Assembly: GCF_022836475.1 (NCBI RefSeq)
Contig: NZ_BQXH01000001.1
Span: 62,001-126,000 of the forward strand
Length of the DNA stretch: 64,000 nucleotides
Origin: Ligilactobacillus pabuli
Lineage (GTDB): Bacteria; Bacillota; Bacilli; Lactobacillales; Lactobacillaceae
Direction: 5' to 3'
In this document: positions 38,287 through 46,019 of the stretch, piece after piece
Layout of the letters: each line of letters begins with the position of its first letter
How positions within the stretch are numbered: the stretch's first letter is position 1
Notes under the pieces: generated by a model
What the model was told of the DNA's origin: nothing
Database searches by the model: none
The model's input: only the letters and a program-made list of their open reading frames with translations
Translations under genes and position numbers: made by a program

Positions 38287-38805
38287 ATGTTAACAGTTAG
38301 AAAAGCGCAATTAGCAGATCTACCGACAATTATGCAGATCTTTACGGAAGCAAAAAATTATTTAATGGAGCAACACATCCCACAGTGGCAAGATGGAACA
38401 CCAGACCAAGCTGTATTTACGGCTGATATCCAAGCAGGTGACCTCTATGTGTTGACGGATGAGACGAATTTGTTAGGAATGGCGGCTTTAAAGCTTGGAC
38501 CTGATCAATTTTATCAAACTATTACAAATGGTAGTTGGCATTCAGATTAGCCATACTATGCGATCCATCGCTTTGCTCTTGGTAATTTAGCTCGAGGCAA
38601 ACATTTAAGTGCTAAATTTTTTCAAGCGTTGTTTTCAATTATTCGAGCAACAAAAATTACTGATGTTCGAATCGATACCCATCCCCAAAATAGCGGTATG
38701 CTGCATGCAATCGCTAAAGCTGGTTTTCAGTACTGCGGGATAGTTGAAGTTAATCAGGAACAAAGTGATCCAACTAGAAAAGCATTTGATTTAAACTTAG
38801 AGTAG
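38287..38805 (+). pseudogene. GNAT-family acetyltransferase split by an in-frame amber codon
   Basis: Two halves in the same frame are separated by one TAG at 38548-38550 (codon 88 of 173). The first half has LTVRKAQLADLPTIMQIFTEAKNYL and QWQDGTPDQ; the second begins PYYAIHRFALGNLARGKHLSAKFF and has DTHPQNSGMLHAIAKAGFQYCG, the acetyl-CoA-binding and closing parts of a GNAT enzyme. Joined, the 172 codons form a full-length domain, and no base is gained or lost. A single CAG-to-TAG change would explain it. Could be a recent pseudogene, suppressed readthrough or a sequence error. The start at ATG 38287 is approximate. Confidence 0.85.
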
Positions 38806-38817
38806 GGAGCAATGGGT

Positions 38818-39507
38818 GTGAAAAAAACTTATCAGACTTTTATTTTTGATTTGGATGATACCTTATTAAACTTTAAATCTGCGGAAAAACAGGCATTACA
38901 AGCGATATTTAATGATTTTAAGCTAGAGCTAGACCAAAATGCGCAACAAGCTTTTAGTAAGTTTAACGAAAGTTTATGGAAAAAGTTGGAAAAAAAGCAA
39001 ATTACTCGAGCCGACTTATTTGAACAACGATTTCAAACTTTTTTTAGAAATTATTATCATTTAGAGGTTGATGGTAACCAGTGCTCGGATCAATATTTGT
39101 CCTACTTGGCAAATGGGCACGAGGAAATTACTGGAGCAAGACATCTATTGACGAACTTAGCATCAGCCAATAAACAAATCCTCTTAGCGACTAATGGTGT
39201 TGCTCGTGTTCAAAGTCAACGGGTTAAGGATGCACAATTCACCGATTTTTTTGACCGAGTCTTTGTTTCAGAAGAAGTTGGTGTTGAAAAACCAGATGCT
39301 GAGTTCTTTAAATATTTATTTGCACATTCGAAAGCAATCCCTGAAAATTCGGTGATCATCGGAGATTCGCTGAGTTCTGATATCTTGGGCGGTAATAATG
39401 CTGGAACTGATACGCTCTGGTTTAATCCGTTAAATCACCAAAATCATTCACAGATCAAGCCAACTTATCAAATCAGCTCCTTAAATGAAATTTGCAAATT
39501 TGCCTAA
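38818..39507 (+). CDS. HAD-family hydrolase, YjjG-like nucleotidase type
   Basis: 229 aa. TFIFDLDDTLLNF near the N terminus is motif I with the Asp nucleophile, LLATNGVARVQSQR is motif II, EKPDAEFFKY gives the motif III Lys, and IIGDSLSSDILGGNNAGTDT is motif IV. The cap and TNGV pattern match the YjjG/YfnB group, which removes phosphate from pyrimidine nucleotides including non-canonical ones. GTG 38818 is eight bases after AGGGAG; an ATG at 38812 sits almost on that site and adds two residues. Substrate is inferred. Confidence 0.85.
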   Translation: MKKTYQTFIFDLDDTLLNFKSAEKQALQAIFNDFKLELDQNAQQAFSKFNESLWKKLEKKQITRADLFEQRFQTFFRNYYHLEVDGNQCSDQYLSYLANGHEEITGARHLLTNLASANKQILLATNGVARVQSQRVKDAQFTDFFDRVFVSEEVGVEKPDAEFFKYLFAHSKAIPENSVIIGDSLSSDILGGNNAGTDTLWFNPLNHQNHSQIKPTYQISSLNEICKFA

Positions 39508-39627
39508 AAAAATTTAATTAAACTTTTGCTTTCATTGATTGTGGTTTATAATGAAGATAGTTTGTAAATTTTGATAGGGATAGTTTTGTGCTATGAGCGG
39601 AGCTTCCCAGTTAATAGGGGGATTTTG

Positions 39628-40089
39628 ATGATTGAAAGTATTCGTTTAAAAAGAAAACAAACAGATGCGATTGCAATCGGTGATGTGGTTCAGTACCATA
39701 GCGGAACTTTTGTGGTCATCAATATATTAGGAATCGAAGCTAAGCCGAATCGAGATAATGACTACAGTGTATTTTATTACTGTCTAGGCCAGCTTTACGG
39801 TTCGCCTGATTTGTCCGCAGATTATTTAACTACTGAAAATGAACTACGCTTTACACCTGAACAATATGGAAATATTCCACAAGTAGGTGATATTTTCTTT
39901 GACAATACTATCGGCATCTGGGTTCGGATCCTAGAAATTCGTGAAGCCTTTTTTGTTGGCAAATCTTTACGAGTTAGATTTAAATTTACACCCATTAAAG
40001 AATGGTCGCGGGAAAAAATGGAGCGGGCGTTCAATGATGCGCGAGAACGACATATGAAATTGATCAAGGGTCCAGCGCTTCACAAATAA
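39628..40089 (+). CDS. Hypothetical protein, 153 aa, soluble
   Basis: I do not recognise a family. Mixed alpha/beta composition with no signal peptide or membrane segment. Aromatic-rich strand-like runs (SGTFVVINILGIEAKP, VFYYCLGQLYG, GDIFFDNTIGIWVRILEI) suggest a small beta-barrel, followed by a charged C-terminal helix (REKMERAFNDARERHMKLIK). ATG 39628 has ATAGGGGG upstream; an in-frame extension to 39571 lacks a ribosome binding site. A weak promoter (TTGCTT, 15 nt, TATAAT) is at 39526-39552. Ends at a strong terminator shared with rqcH. Codon use looks like the neighbours', so I regard it as a real gene. Confidence 0.7.
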   Translation: MIESIRLKRKQTDAIAIGDVVQYHSGTFVVINILGIEAKPNRDNDYSVFYYCLGQLYGSPDLSADYLTTENELRFTPEQYGNIPQVGDIFFDNTIGIWVRILEIREAFFVGKSLRVRFKFTPIKEWSREKMERAFNDARERHMKLIKGPALHK

Positions 40090-40091
40090 AA

Positions 40092-40148
40092 AACTTTCCA
40101 CCGTCATCGCAGCACAATCTGCAAAAATGACAGTAGAAAGTTTTTTTA
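40092..40148. terminator. Bidirectional terminator between the 153-aa gene and rqcH
   Basis: Arms AACTTTCCACCGTCAT and ATGACAGTAGAAAGTT pair with a few mismatches and have A- and T-tracts on both sides. The T-tract overlaps the rqcH stop codon. Confidence 0.88.
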
Positions 40149-41849
40149 TTTGTCGGCTCTTAATTGAGCAACTTGATCCTTATCAGGAGTTACAAACAAC
40201 GTTTTTTGTCCTTCATAAATCACAAAGCCGGGTTTGGCACCATTTGGTTTATGAATATTTTTGACTGGGACATAGTCGACGGCCACATTAGCTGAAGCAC
40301 GACCCTTTGAAAAATAAGCAGCTATTTGAGCAGCTTCTAGGAGGGTTTGCTCGCTTGGGGCTGAGTCATGGATAATGACATGGGAACCGGGAATATCTTT
40401 CACATGGAGCCAAATTTCGCTCTTCTTGGCAGTTTTTAAAGTTAAACGGTCATTTTGCAAATTATTTTTTCCGACTGAGATCAAGACACCATCGCTGCTA
40501 ACAAAACTAGCAGGCTGACTCAGATTCTTTTGTCGTTTCTTTTTTTGGTTCTTCTTTTGCTGCTTTAAATAACCCTGTTCTTGTAATTCTACTTTAATCT
40601 CAGGCAAATCTCCCGGATCAGCTAATTCAATCGTTGCCTGTAATGATTCCAGGTAATTGATTTCTGCTTTGGTCCGCTTAATTTGTTCATTTAAATAAAT
40701 TACAGCGTTTTTAAGCTTCTGATAGCGTTTAAAATACTTTTGCGCATTTTGAGAAGGACTGATTTGATTTGAGAGCGCGATCTTAACAGGTTTTTCATTA
40801 TCATAGTAATTAGGGAGCGTAATTTCGGTCATGCCGCGTTCAACTTGATACAAGTAAGTCGTCAATAGTTCACCCTTAACTCGGAAAGTATTAGCATTAG
40901 CAGTTGCTTGCAATTCTTTTTCCTGCTTTTTTAATTTACGCCGATTTCTGCGCAAGTTATTGGTAACAACTTTAATTAACACAGAACCCTGTTGCTTAAC
41001 ACGGTCACGTTGCGCTTTATCCTGATAATAGCTATCTAAGAGTTCACTTAAAGTTGAGAATTCAGCTTGAATACCCATTTGGGCAGGAGTGAAGCTAAAA
41101 GCAAGTTGCTTGCCTTGCTGGATAATAACGGGCTGTGGATGAAGCGTTTGCTCTAAAAAGTCAGTCATCGTTGATTCAGGGGAGCTATCAGCTGCTGCAT
41201 GTAACGTATCCGCTAACTGGAGACCTGAAAGGCGCGAAAATCCTTGATAAGTTGCACTGAGTTGTTCAGCGAGGACATCACGGTTAGGATAATTCTCCAG
41301 CAATTCAGCAATCTGGTGCTGCTGTTCAAATGGATCAAGTTTATCTTGTTTAGGCGGAGTCCGGTAAGTTGACCCAGGCAAGAGCGTCCGATAACGATCT
41401 TGCTGCATTGAGACGTGTTTAATTGCGTCTAACACTTTATTTTGATTGGAATCAATTAAAATTACGTTACTATGACGGCCCATAATTTCGACGCTCAACA
41501 TTAAAGTTATTTGGTCGCCTAATTCATTTCTACGAGTAAAATTAAGATAAATTACCCGGTCATTTTGTAATTGCCAAATTTTTTCAATTTGTGCACCATC
41601 CAAATACTTACGCAGCATCATGGTAAAATTTGTCGGTGTTTGTGGATTTGCGTACGGAATTTTAGTGATTTGGATCCGCGCGTAATTAGGGTGAGCAGAC
41701 AGTAAGAGGGGATAATTTTGCCGATTAGCACGAATCGTTAAAATTACCTCATTTGAATACGGCTGTGATATTTTCGCAACACGGCCACCAGTTAGCAGCG
41801 TTTGCAGTTCGTTAACCATGGCATGTGCAAATAAGCCATCAAAAGCCAT
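40146..41849 (-). CDS. rqcH: RqcH (NFACT family; formerly fibronectin-binding FbpA)
   Basis: Ribosome quality-control factor that recruits tRNA-Ala to stalled 50S subunits and adds C-terminal Ala tails. 567 aa from ATG 41849, which has AAAGGAG eight bases upstream. NFACT-N starts at MAFDGLFAHAMVNEL and carries the DR pair at residues 97-98 (LQNDRVIYL), the position known to be essential in B. subtilis. A coiled coil covers about 280-420 with a Lys-rich segment near 430, and NFACT-R follows (LHVKDIPGSHVIIHDS, GASANVAVDY-like). Older names call it a surface fibronectin binder, but it has no signal peptide. Confidence 0.93.
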   Translation of the reverse strand: MAFDGLFAHAMVNELQTLLTGGRVAKISQPYSNEVILTIRANRQNYPLLLSAHPNYARIQITKIPYANPQTPTNFTMMLRKYLDGAQIEKIWQLQNDRVIYLNFTRRNELGDQITLMLSVEIMGRHSNVILIDSNQNKVLDAIKHVSMQQDRYRTLLPGSTYRTPPKQDKLDPFEQQHQIAELLENYPNRDVLAEQLSATYQGFSRLSGLQLADTLHAAADSSPESTMTDFLEQTLHPQPVIIQQGKQLAFSFTPAQMGIQAEFSTLSELLDSYYQDKAQRDRVKQQGSVLIKVVTNNLRRNRRKLKKQEKELQATANANTFRVKGELLTTYLYQVERGMTEITLPNYYDNEKPVKIALSNQISPSQNAQKYFKRYQKLKNAVIYLNEQIKRTKAEINYLESLQATIELADPGDLPEIKVELQEQGYLKQQKKNQKKKRQKNLSQPASFVSSDGVLISVGKNNLQNDRLTLKTAKKSEIWLHVKDIPGSHVIIHDSAPSEQTLLEAAQIAAYFSKGRASANVAVDYVPVKNIHKPNGAKPGFVIYEGQKTLFVTPDKDQVAQLRADK

Positions 41850-41981
41850 CACCAACACTCCTTTGTTTTTCTAGATTTGTATCTTATCTATTTTAACCTT
41901 TATTTTAGGCAGGGGCAAAGTAATTTGCATGTTGTAACAATCAAACGCAAAGATTATGAACTTAGGGGGAATAAAACTTGT

Positions 41982-42010
41982 TTGTCATCGCTATTAGTTG
42001 TAATATACAA
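41982..42010 (+). promoter_or_regulatory. Probable marR promoter with overlapping operator
   Basis: TTGTCA, 16 nt, then TATACA, which lies inside the perfect inverted repeat TTGTA-ATA-TACAA (41998-42010). A MarR-like repressor binding there would block its own promoter. Operator role is inferred from position. Confidence 0.5.
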
Positions 42011-42036
42011 TTAACATTAAAATTGGAGGCGAAATA

Positions 42037-42465
42037 GTGAAAGCGAGTTTAACAGTTTTACTAGAAGTGCAAAAAGATTATACGCAATTGTTAAAAAAAC
42101 TGACCCGACAGCATACTTTAACAGTCGCTGAATGGCAACTGCTGCAAAATGTGGTTGACGGGCAAGATACCCAGGCCGAACTGGTCGCAACAACGCAGTT
42201 AGATGTTTCCACCTTAAGTCGGCAGCTTAGCCGCTTAGTTGAAAAGAAAATGTTGACGATCAAAAAATTAGGCGAAAAACCAACGACCCGGAAAAAGTAC
42301 CTGTATCAGATCACCAGCCAAGGCCAAGCTGCCTTAGACGGGATGAATACTGACTTTCAAACAATGAACACTGAACTATTTTCGCAGTGGACAGAAGAAG
42401 AACAAAATTTACTCAAGATTTTGCTTAACCGGCTAAAAACTAGCTTTGACCGAATCGAAAACTAG
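42037..42465 (+). CDS. MarR-family transcriptional regulator
   Basis: 142 aa winged-helix protein. Helices around DGQDTQAELVATTQLDVSTLSRQLSRLVEKKML form the recognition region, followed by a wing with the usual basic residues (LGEKPTTRKKYLYQITSQG) and a C-terminal dimerisation helix. GTG start 42037 with GGAGGCGAAATA upstream. No transporter or enzyme gene lies next to it in an obvious operon; degV is 84 bp downstream. Target and ligand are unknown. Confidence 0.88.
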   Translation: MKASLTVLLEVQKDYTQLLKKLTRQHTLTVAEWQLLQNVVDGQDTQAELVATTQLDVSTLSRQLSRLVEKKMLTIKKLGEKPTTRKKYLYQITSQGQAALDGMNTDFQTMNTELFSQWTEEEQNLLKILLNRLKTSFDRIEN

Positions 42466-42549
42466 CGAACATGCTTGGAGTATGGTAGCATTAAAAACGC
42501 AATTATTTTATTAATTATGTAAACAAAAGATCAAAGTAGGTGTACATTT

Positions 42550-43416
42550 ATGAAAATAGCTGTTGTCACAGATAGCACGGCTTATCTTTCACCAAAACAA
42601 ATAGAAAAATATAATATTCATATCGTTCCCATGCCAGTCATTATTGATGGCAAAACCTATCGTGAAGGTGTTGATCTCACAACTGATCAATTCTACGATA
42701 AATTACGGACGTCAGATTCATTTCCCAGTACTTCACAGCCAGCTGTGGGTGAATTAGTCCAGATGTATGAGAATTTAGGGGACCAGGGCTATGATGTCGT
42801 GATCAGTATCCATTTGGCTGCTACAATTTCTGGTTTTTATAATACATTACAAACTGTCGTAGCTCCACAGGTTAAAAACACCAAGGTGATTCCATTTGAT
42901 TCAGAAATCACGGTGTTACTGATGGGTTATTTAGTAATTGAAGCTGCACGAATGGCACAACGCGGAGAAACTCCAGCGACAATTATTAGCCGTCTAGAAC
43001 ATTTACGTCAAACACAAGACGAATACTTCGTCGTTGATGATTTACAAAATCTGGTTCGCGGCGGACGGTTATCCAATGCAACAGCTTTTATTGGGAGTGT
43101 TCTTAAAATTAAGCCAATTCTAACGTTTGATGAAGAAACTGATCAAATCGTTGCATTTGATAAGGTTCGTTCCACTAAGAGAGCTCTTAAACGCGTTGAA
43201 AGCTTATTTGAGGAAAAACTAAAGAAGGTCGATTATCCAGTCAGGATGATTATTATTCAAGGTAATGATGAAGAAGCAGCTATAAACTGGCAGCAAAAAT
43301 TAGCCAAACAATACCCTGACTTTACCATTGATATTAGTTATTTTGGCCCAGTCATTGGGACACATTTGGGTGAAAAAGCCTTAGCCTTAGCTTGGATGGA
43401 AGACATCGATAAGTAA
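42550..43416 (+). CDS. degV: DegV-family fatty-acid-binding protein (FakB-like)
   Basis: 288 aa. VVTDSTAYLSPKQIEKY at the N terminus, SFPSTSQPAVGELVQMYE near residue 60, SIHLAATISGFYNT near residue 92 and FVVDDLQNLVRGGRLSNATAFIGS near residue 160 are the DegV blocks. These proteins bind a fatty acid so that FakA can phosphorylate it. A His in the HLAATISG loop and a Ser in the SxxT motif contact the carboxylate in known structures. ATG 42550 follows AGTAGGTG. The fakA partner is not in this window. Confidence 0.9.
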   Translation: MKIAVVTDSTAYLSPKQIEKYNIHIVPMPVIIDGKTYREGVDLTTDQFYDKLRTSDSFPSTSQPAVGELVQMYENLGDQGYDVVISIHLAATISGFYNTLQTVVAPQVKNTKVIPFDSEITVLLMGYLVIEAARMAQRGETPATIISRLEHLRQTQDEYFVVDDLQNLVRGGRLSNATAFIGSVLKIKPILTFDEETDQIVAFDKVRSTKRALKRVESLFEEKLKKVDYPVRMIIIQGNDEEAAINWQQKLAKQYPDFTIDISYFGPVIGTHLGEKALALAWMEDIDK

Positions 43417-43570
43417 CTGAAAAAGGCTAGATCAGCAAGCAAAAAGGATTAAGGCTTTGACAGCTTAATTAAGTTTGGATTAAGAAGAACTATCTGCCTT
43501 TCATTTTGCAGATTTACTTGATTATAATAAGTTTATTGTCACTGTAAATTAGCAAAGGAAGGGATTAATT

Positions 43571-43999
43571 ATGTTGAATCGCGGACTTAACGTTTCCACT
43601 GGTTTAGTTGGAATTGTTTATGTCTTGAGTGAGATCTTGTACCAGATCGTCGTCTGGTGTTTGATGAGTTTTAATAAAATGTCATACTTAACTGCCTTCA
43701 AATTTGCTGATCATCGGGGCTTCTTTTTTACGTTTATTCTTGGTTTAACTTGTGTTTTGTCCGTCATTAGTTTGATTGCACTGATCAGTAATTTAATTTT
43801 ATTTACGCGAGCTGATTTTTTCTTACGGATCTTGTTAACGCTCAGTGCGTTCTTTTTACCGTACTTGCACGGACAACTCACCAGCAGTATCTTAAGTGAA
43901 TTCTTGTTTGTTACTTTTTTCTTACTGTACTTAAATAAAATTAAGGGACGCAAACAAGACTTTAAACAGGCTGAGTTTAAGAATTATAAGCAATTATAA
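43571..43999 (+). CDS. Hypothetical integral membrane protein, 142 aa
   Basis: I do not recognise a family. Four hydrophobic helices are visible (about residues 10-33, 50-75, 84-98 and 103-122), with a basic C-terminal tail (KIKGRKQDFKQAEFKNYKQL) that by the positive-inside rule lies in the cytoplasm. The start ATG has AAAGGAAGGG upstream. It is 21 bp from the signal peptidase I gene and probably shares its transcript, so a role linked to secretion or the envelope is possible but not shown by sequence. Confidence 0.7.
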   Translation: MLNRGLNVSTGLVGIVYVLSEILYQIVVWCLMSFNKMSYLTAFKFADHRGFFFTFILGLTCVLSVISLIALISNLILFTRADFFLRILLTLSAFFLPYLHGQLTSSILSEFLFVTFFLLYLNKIKGRKQDFKQAEFKNYKQL

Positions 44000-44020
44000 A
44001 CTGTTAATTAAAGGAGAACT

Positions 44021-44617
44021 ATGAAAACATTTAAATCAATCATGAGTTGGATCATGCCAATTGTTTTGGGGCTTTTGATCGCCGAACTAGTCAGAGTTTT
44101 CTTATTTACACCAGTTAAGGTCGACGGGTCGTCCATGTATCCCAACTTGCAGTCTAGTGAGTATGTAGCATTACTTAAGCAGGCCAAAATTAAGCGAGAT
44201 TCGGTGGTTGTGTTCCATGCTTATGGAGTTGATCACCAGAACTTAACGCTAGATAAAGATACCAAATATGTCAAAAGAGTCATTGCTTTGCCGGGTGATC
44301 GAGTAGAATATAAAAACAACGGTGATTTATACGTTAACGGCAAATTCCAATCGCAAAGTTATATTACTAAAGCTCAGCAAAAGCAAGGAACGCTTGAATT
44401 AGCAAGTAGTTTAAACGCTGCACCAGCGGTTCATTTAGGGACAGGTCAGAGTTTTAAAGTTCCTGCCGGCAAATATTTTATGTTGGGTGATAATCGGGCC
44501 GAGTCAAATGATAGCCGTTATTATGGCTTTGTACCACGAGGAAAGATTTTAGGTGTAGTTAAAGTTGCTGTGTGGAACAATAAACGAAATGCAATCAATT
44601 CATTTGCAACTAACTAA
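44021..44617 (+). CDS. lepB: Signal peptidase I
   Basis: Removes signal peptides from exported proteins outside the membrane. 198 aa: one N-terminal membrane helix (about 7-28), the catalytic Ser in VDGSSMYPNL near residue 39, the general-base Lys in YVKRVIALPGDRVEYKNNG near residue 84, and MLGDNRAESNDSRYYGFV near residue 154 (boxes D and E). ATG 44021 follows AAAGGAGAAC. Normal length for the Gram-positive type. It is the last plus-strand gene before the terminus region. Confidence 0.95.
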   Translation: MKTFKSIMSWIMPIVLGLLIAELVRVFLFTPVKVDGSSMYPNLQSSEYVALLKQAKIKRDSVVVFHAYGVDHQNLTLDKDTKYVKRVIALPGDRVEYKNNGDLYVNGKFQSQSYITKAQQKQGTLELASSLNAAPAVHLGTGQSFKVPAGKYFMLGDNRAESNDSRYYGFVPRGKILGVVKVAVWNNKRNAINSFATN

Positions 44618-44633
44618 GTTCAAATAACTAACA

Positions 44634-44663
44634 AAAGGTCGATGATTTCTGATCGGCTTTTTT
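44634..44663 (+). terminator. Terminator of lepB
   Basis: Stem AAAGGTCGAT with ATCGGCTTTT (ten pairs including G-U), loop GATTTCTG, and further T residues. Confidence 0.8.
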
Positions 44664-45382
44664 GTTTGGAAAAAATTTTGGAAAAATATTTTGGAATGAA
44701 GTAACAACAGAGCTATTAATAATTTTAAAATAGTGTAATAAAAGTAATGTAATTAAGTTTCACGCTAAAATAAATATCTTGGGGGCTGCTGGGGCGGTTT
44801 TAATTTATAACCCTACTTTCGATAATGTATATTATGTAAACTAGAATGAAGAAAAAATCATCAGGGACCCCCCTCAGATTTGCTGTTAATCTCTGGCTCA
44901 TTATTATTAAAACAGTGTTTTTAAGCTGTAAAACAGGAATTAAACGTTCAAATAGTTGGCAAAATAAAAAAATAAACAAAAAAGTTAAAAATAATTTGTC
45001 CAAGCAGCAAAATTTAGTTTAAAAAAATTGCGCGTCAGCCATAAAATTTGCTAAGCTAACTAATTTTTTGCCTTAAATTCAGTATTTTAACCATTTTTTG
45101 TCAAATTTAGCTCATAATAACGTATTTTGAGCAATTTGAAACTTGACGGATGATTTAAGATGACTCAAAGCAATTTTTGCTGGCCGTTTCACTGATTTAA
45201 CGCCAATTAGCGTAATATGCCAACGCTTATCGTTAAAATCACTAATGAATGCTATTAAAACGGTACTTTAAGCTACTTTAATCACTAAATGGTAAAAGTA
45301 CCTGTAGTTTGGCTCAAAAGTTCGTCAGCAGTCATAATTAACGCTTTTTAAGGTCAAGTAACTTAATTACAAGTAATCGTTG
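44664..45382. other. Gene-free AT-rich terminus region between convergent genes
   Basis: About 720 bp between lepB and the LURP-one-like gene with no gene I can support. It contains the dif-like site (44815-44842). A G-rich run on the plus strand at 44781-44795 and a C-rich run at 44867-44874 flank that site. The rest has stops in all frames at short intervals; a roughly 50-codon open stretch on the minus strand near 45112-45270 lacks a start and looks random. Confidence 0.7.
44815..44842 (+). other. dif: Putative chromosome dimer resolution site (dif)
   Basis: 28 bp arranged as 11+6+11. The right (XerD-side) arm is TTATGTAAACT, identical to the B. subtilis dif arm as I remember it. The left (XerC-side) arm begins ACTTTC and ends GATAA, and the centre is TGTATA; 24 of 28 positions match overall. 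The two arms match each other as an inverted repeat at 8 of 11 positions. XerC and XerD would recombine sister chromosomes here. Position supports the call: it lies in a non-coding stretch between convergent genes where overall gene orientation reverses. No experimental evidence is available from sequence. Confidence 0.88.
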
Positions 45383-45886
45383 CTAATAAAGACTTGAATT
45401 TTGGGCTTGAGCCTTAATATAATCGATTGCGACCACCAAAGCTACGATCAGTTGTTCGTGTGCTTGATCTTGTGCGGCTTGTTGGGACATGGAAATTTCA
45501 TAAGTGTCACCCCAAGAAAGCCATTGTTTATGAATTGACGCAATTTCGACATTATGCTCTAAAATGGTAAAATTCATCGCAAAAATATCGCCTTCGACCG
45601 TAATACTTTGGGGACTAAAAGTATAATGCGGTTTGAGGATAGAAAAATCTTTCTTAATTTCAACGGTTAGTTGGTCATTAGTTTCTACGATAAATTTTGG
45701 TAAAAAAGCCAGGATCTTTTTAGTGATCGTTGCAACAGTTTGCTGCAATCGATCTTTAAGTTCAAATGTTTTTGGCGCACTGAATAAACTGCCCTGAACA
45801 TAATAGTGGACATTTTGTTCGTCGTCTGTGATCGTGAACTTCTCGCCGGCACTAAATATTTTTTGCTTAACATATAAATTTTTCAT
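45383..45886 (-). CDS. LURP-one-related/YxjI-like protein
   Basis: 167 aa, cytosolic, no membrane segment. The pattern LYVKQKIFSAGEKFTITDDEQNVHYYVQG followed by strand-rich repeats resembles the LURP-one-related (Tubby-like barrel) family such as B. subtilis YxjI, whose function is unknown. ATG 45886 lies seven bases after AGAGGG; a TTG immediately before it is an alternative. It is a single-gene unit and the first gene on the minus-strand side of the dif-like site, with its 3' end facing that region. Confidence 0.8.
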   Translation of the reverse strand: MKNLYVKQKIFSAGEKFTITDDEQNVHYYVQGSLFSAPKTFELKDRLQQTVATITKKILAFLPKFIVETNDQLTVEIKKDFSILKPHYTFSPQSITVEGDIFAMNFTILEHNVEIASIHKQWLSWGDTYEISMSQQAAQDQAHEQLIVALVVAIDYIKAQAQNSSLY

Positions 45887-45976
45887 CAACTTGCCCTCTT
45901 TTTTGAAAATAAATTGTTGTCTTCAGTTTAACATGTTTGGCTGCTGAAATACATTTAAAATAAAATTGTGGTATAC

Positions 45977-46009
45977 AAAAAGGCTGAATCACAACGATCC
46001 AGCCTTTTT
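45977..46009. terminator. Terminator of parC (works in both directions)
   Basis: AAAAAGGCTG pairs with CAGCCTTTTT around a short partly paired core. It lies eleven bases after the parC stop codon on the minus strand, and upstream of the LURP-one-like gene. Confidence 0.85.
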
Positions 46010-46019
46010 ATGTGTCATA

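Noticed and set aside
40146-41849. Calling the NFACT protein a fibronectin-binding surface adhesin
   Set aside because: No signal peptide or anchor; the DR pair and domain layout identify the cytosolic ribosome quality-control factor RqcH.
44800-45003. A minus-strand frame of 67 codons across the dif-like site
   Set aside because: No ribosome binding site, a low-complexity Phe/Leu/Ile-rich start, and it covers the dif-like sequence. Expected by chance in AT-rich DNA.
45112-45270. An open stretch of about 47 codons on the minus strand in the gene-free region (contains DFNDKRWHITLIGVKS)
   Set aside because: No start codon with a ribosome binding site and no family recognised; it could be a decayed gene, but the evidence is too weak.
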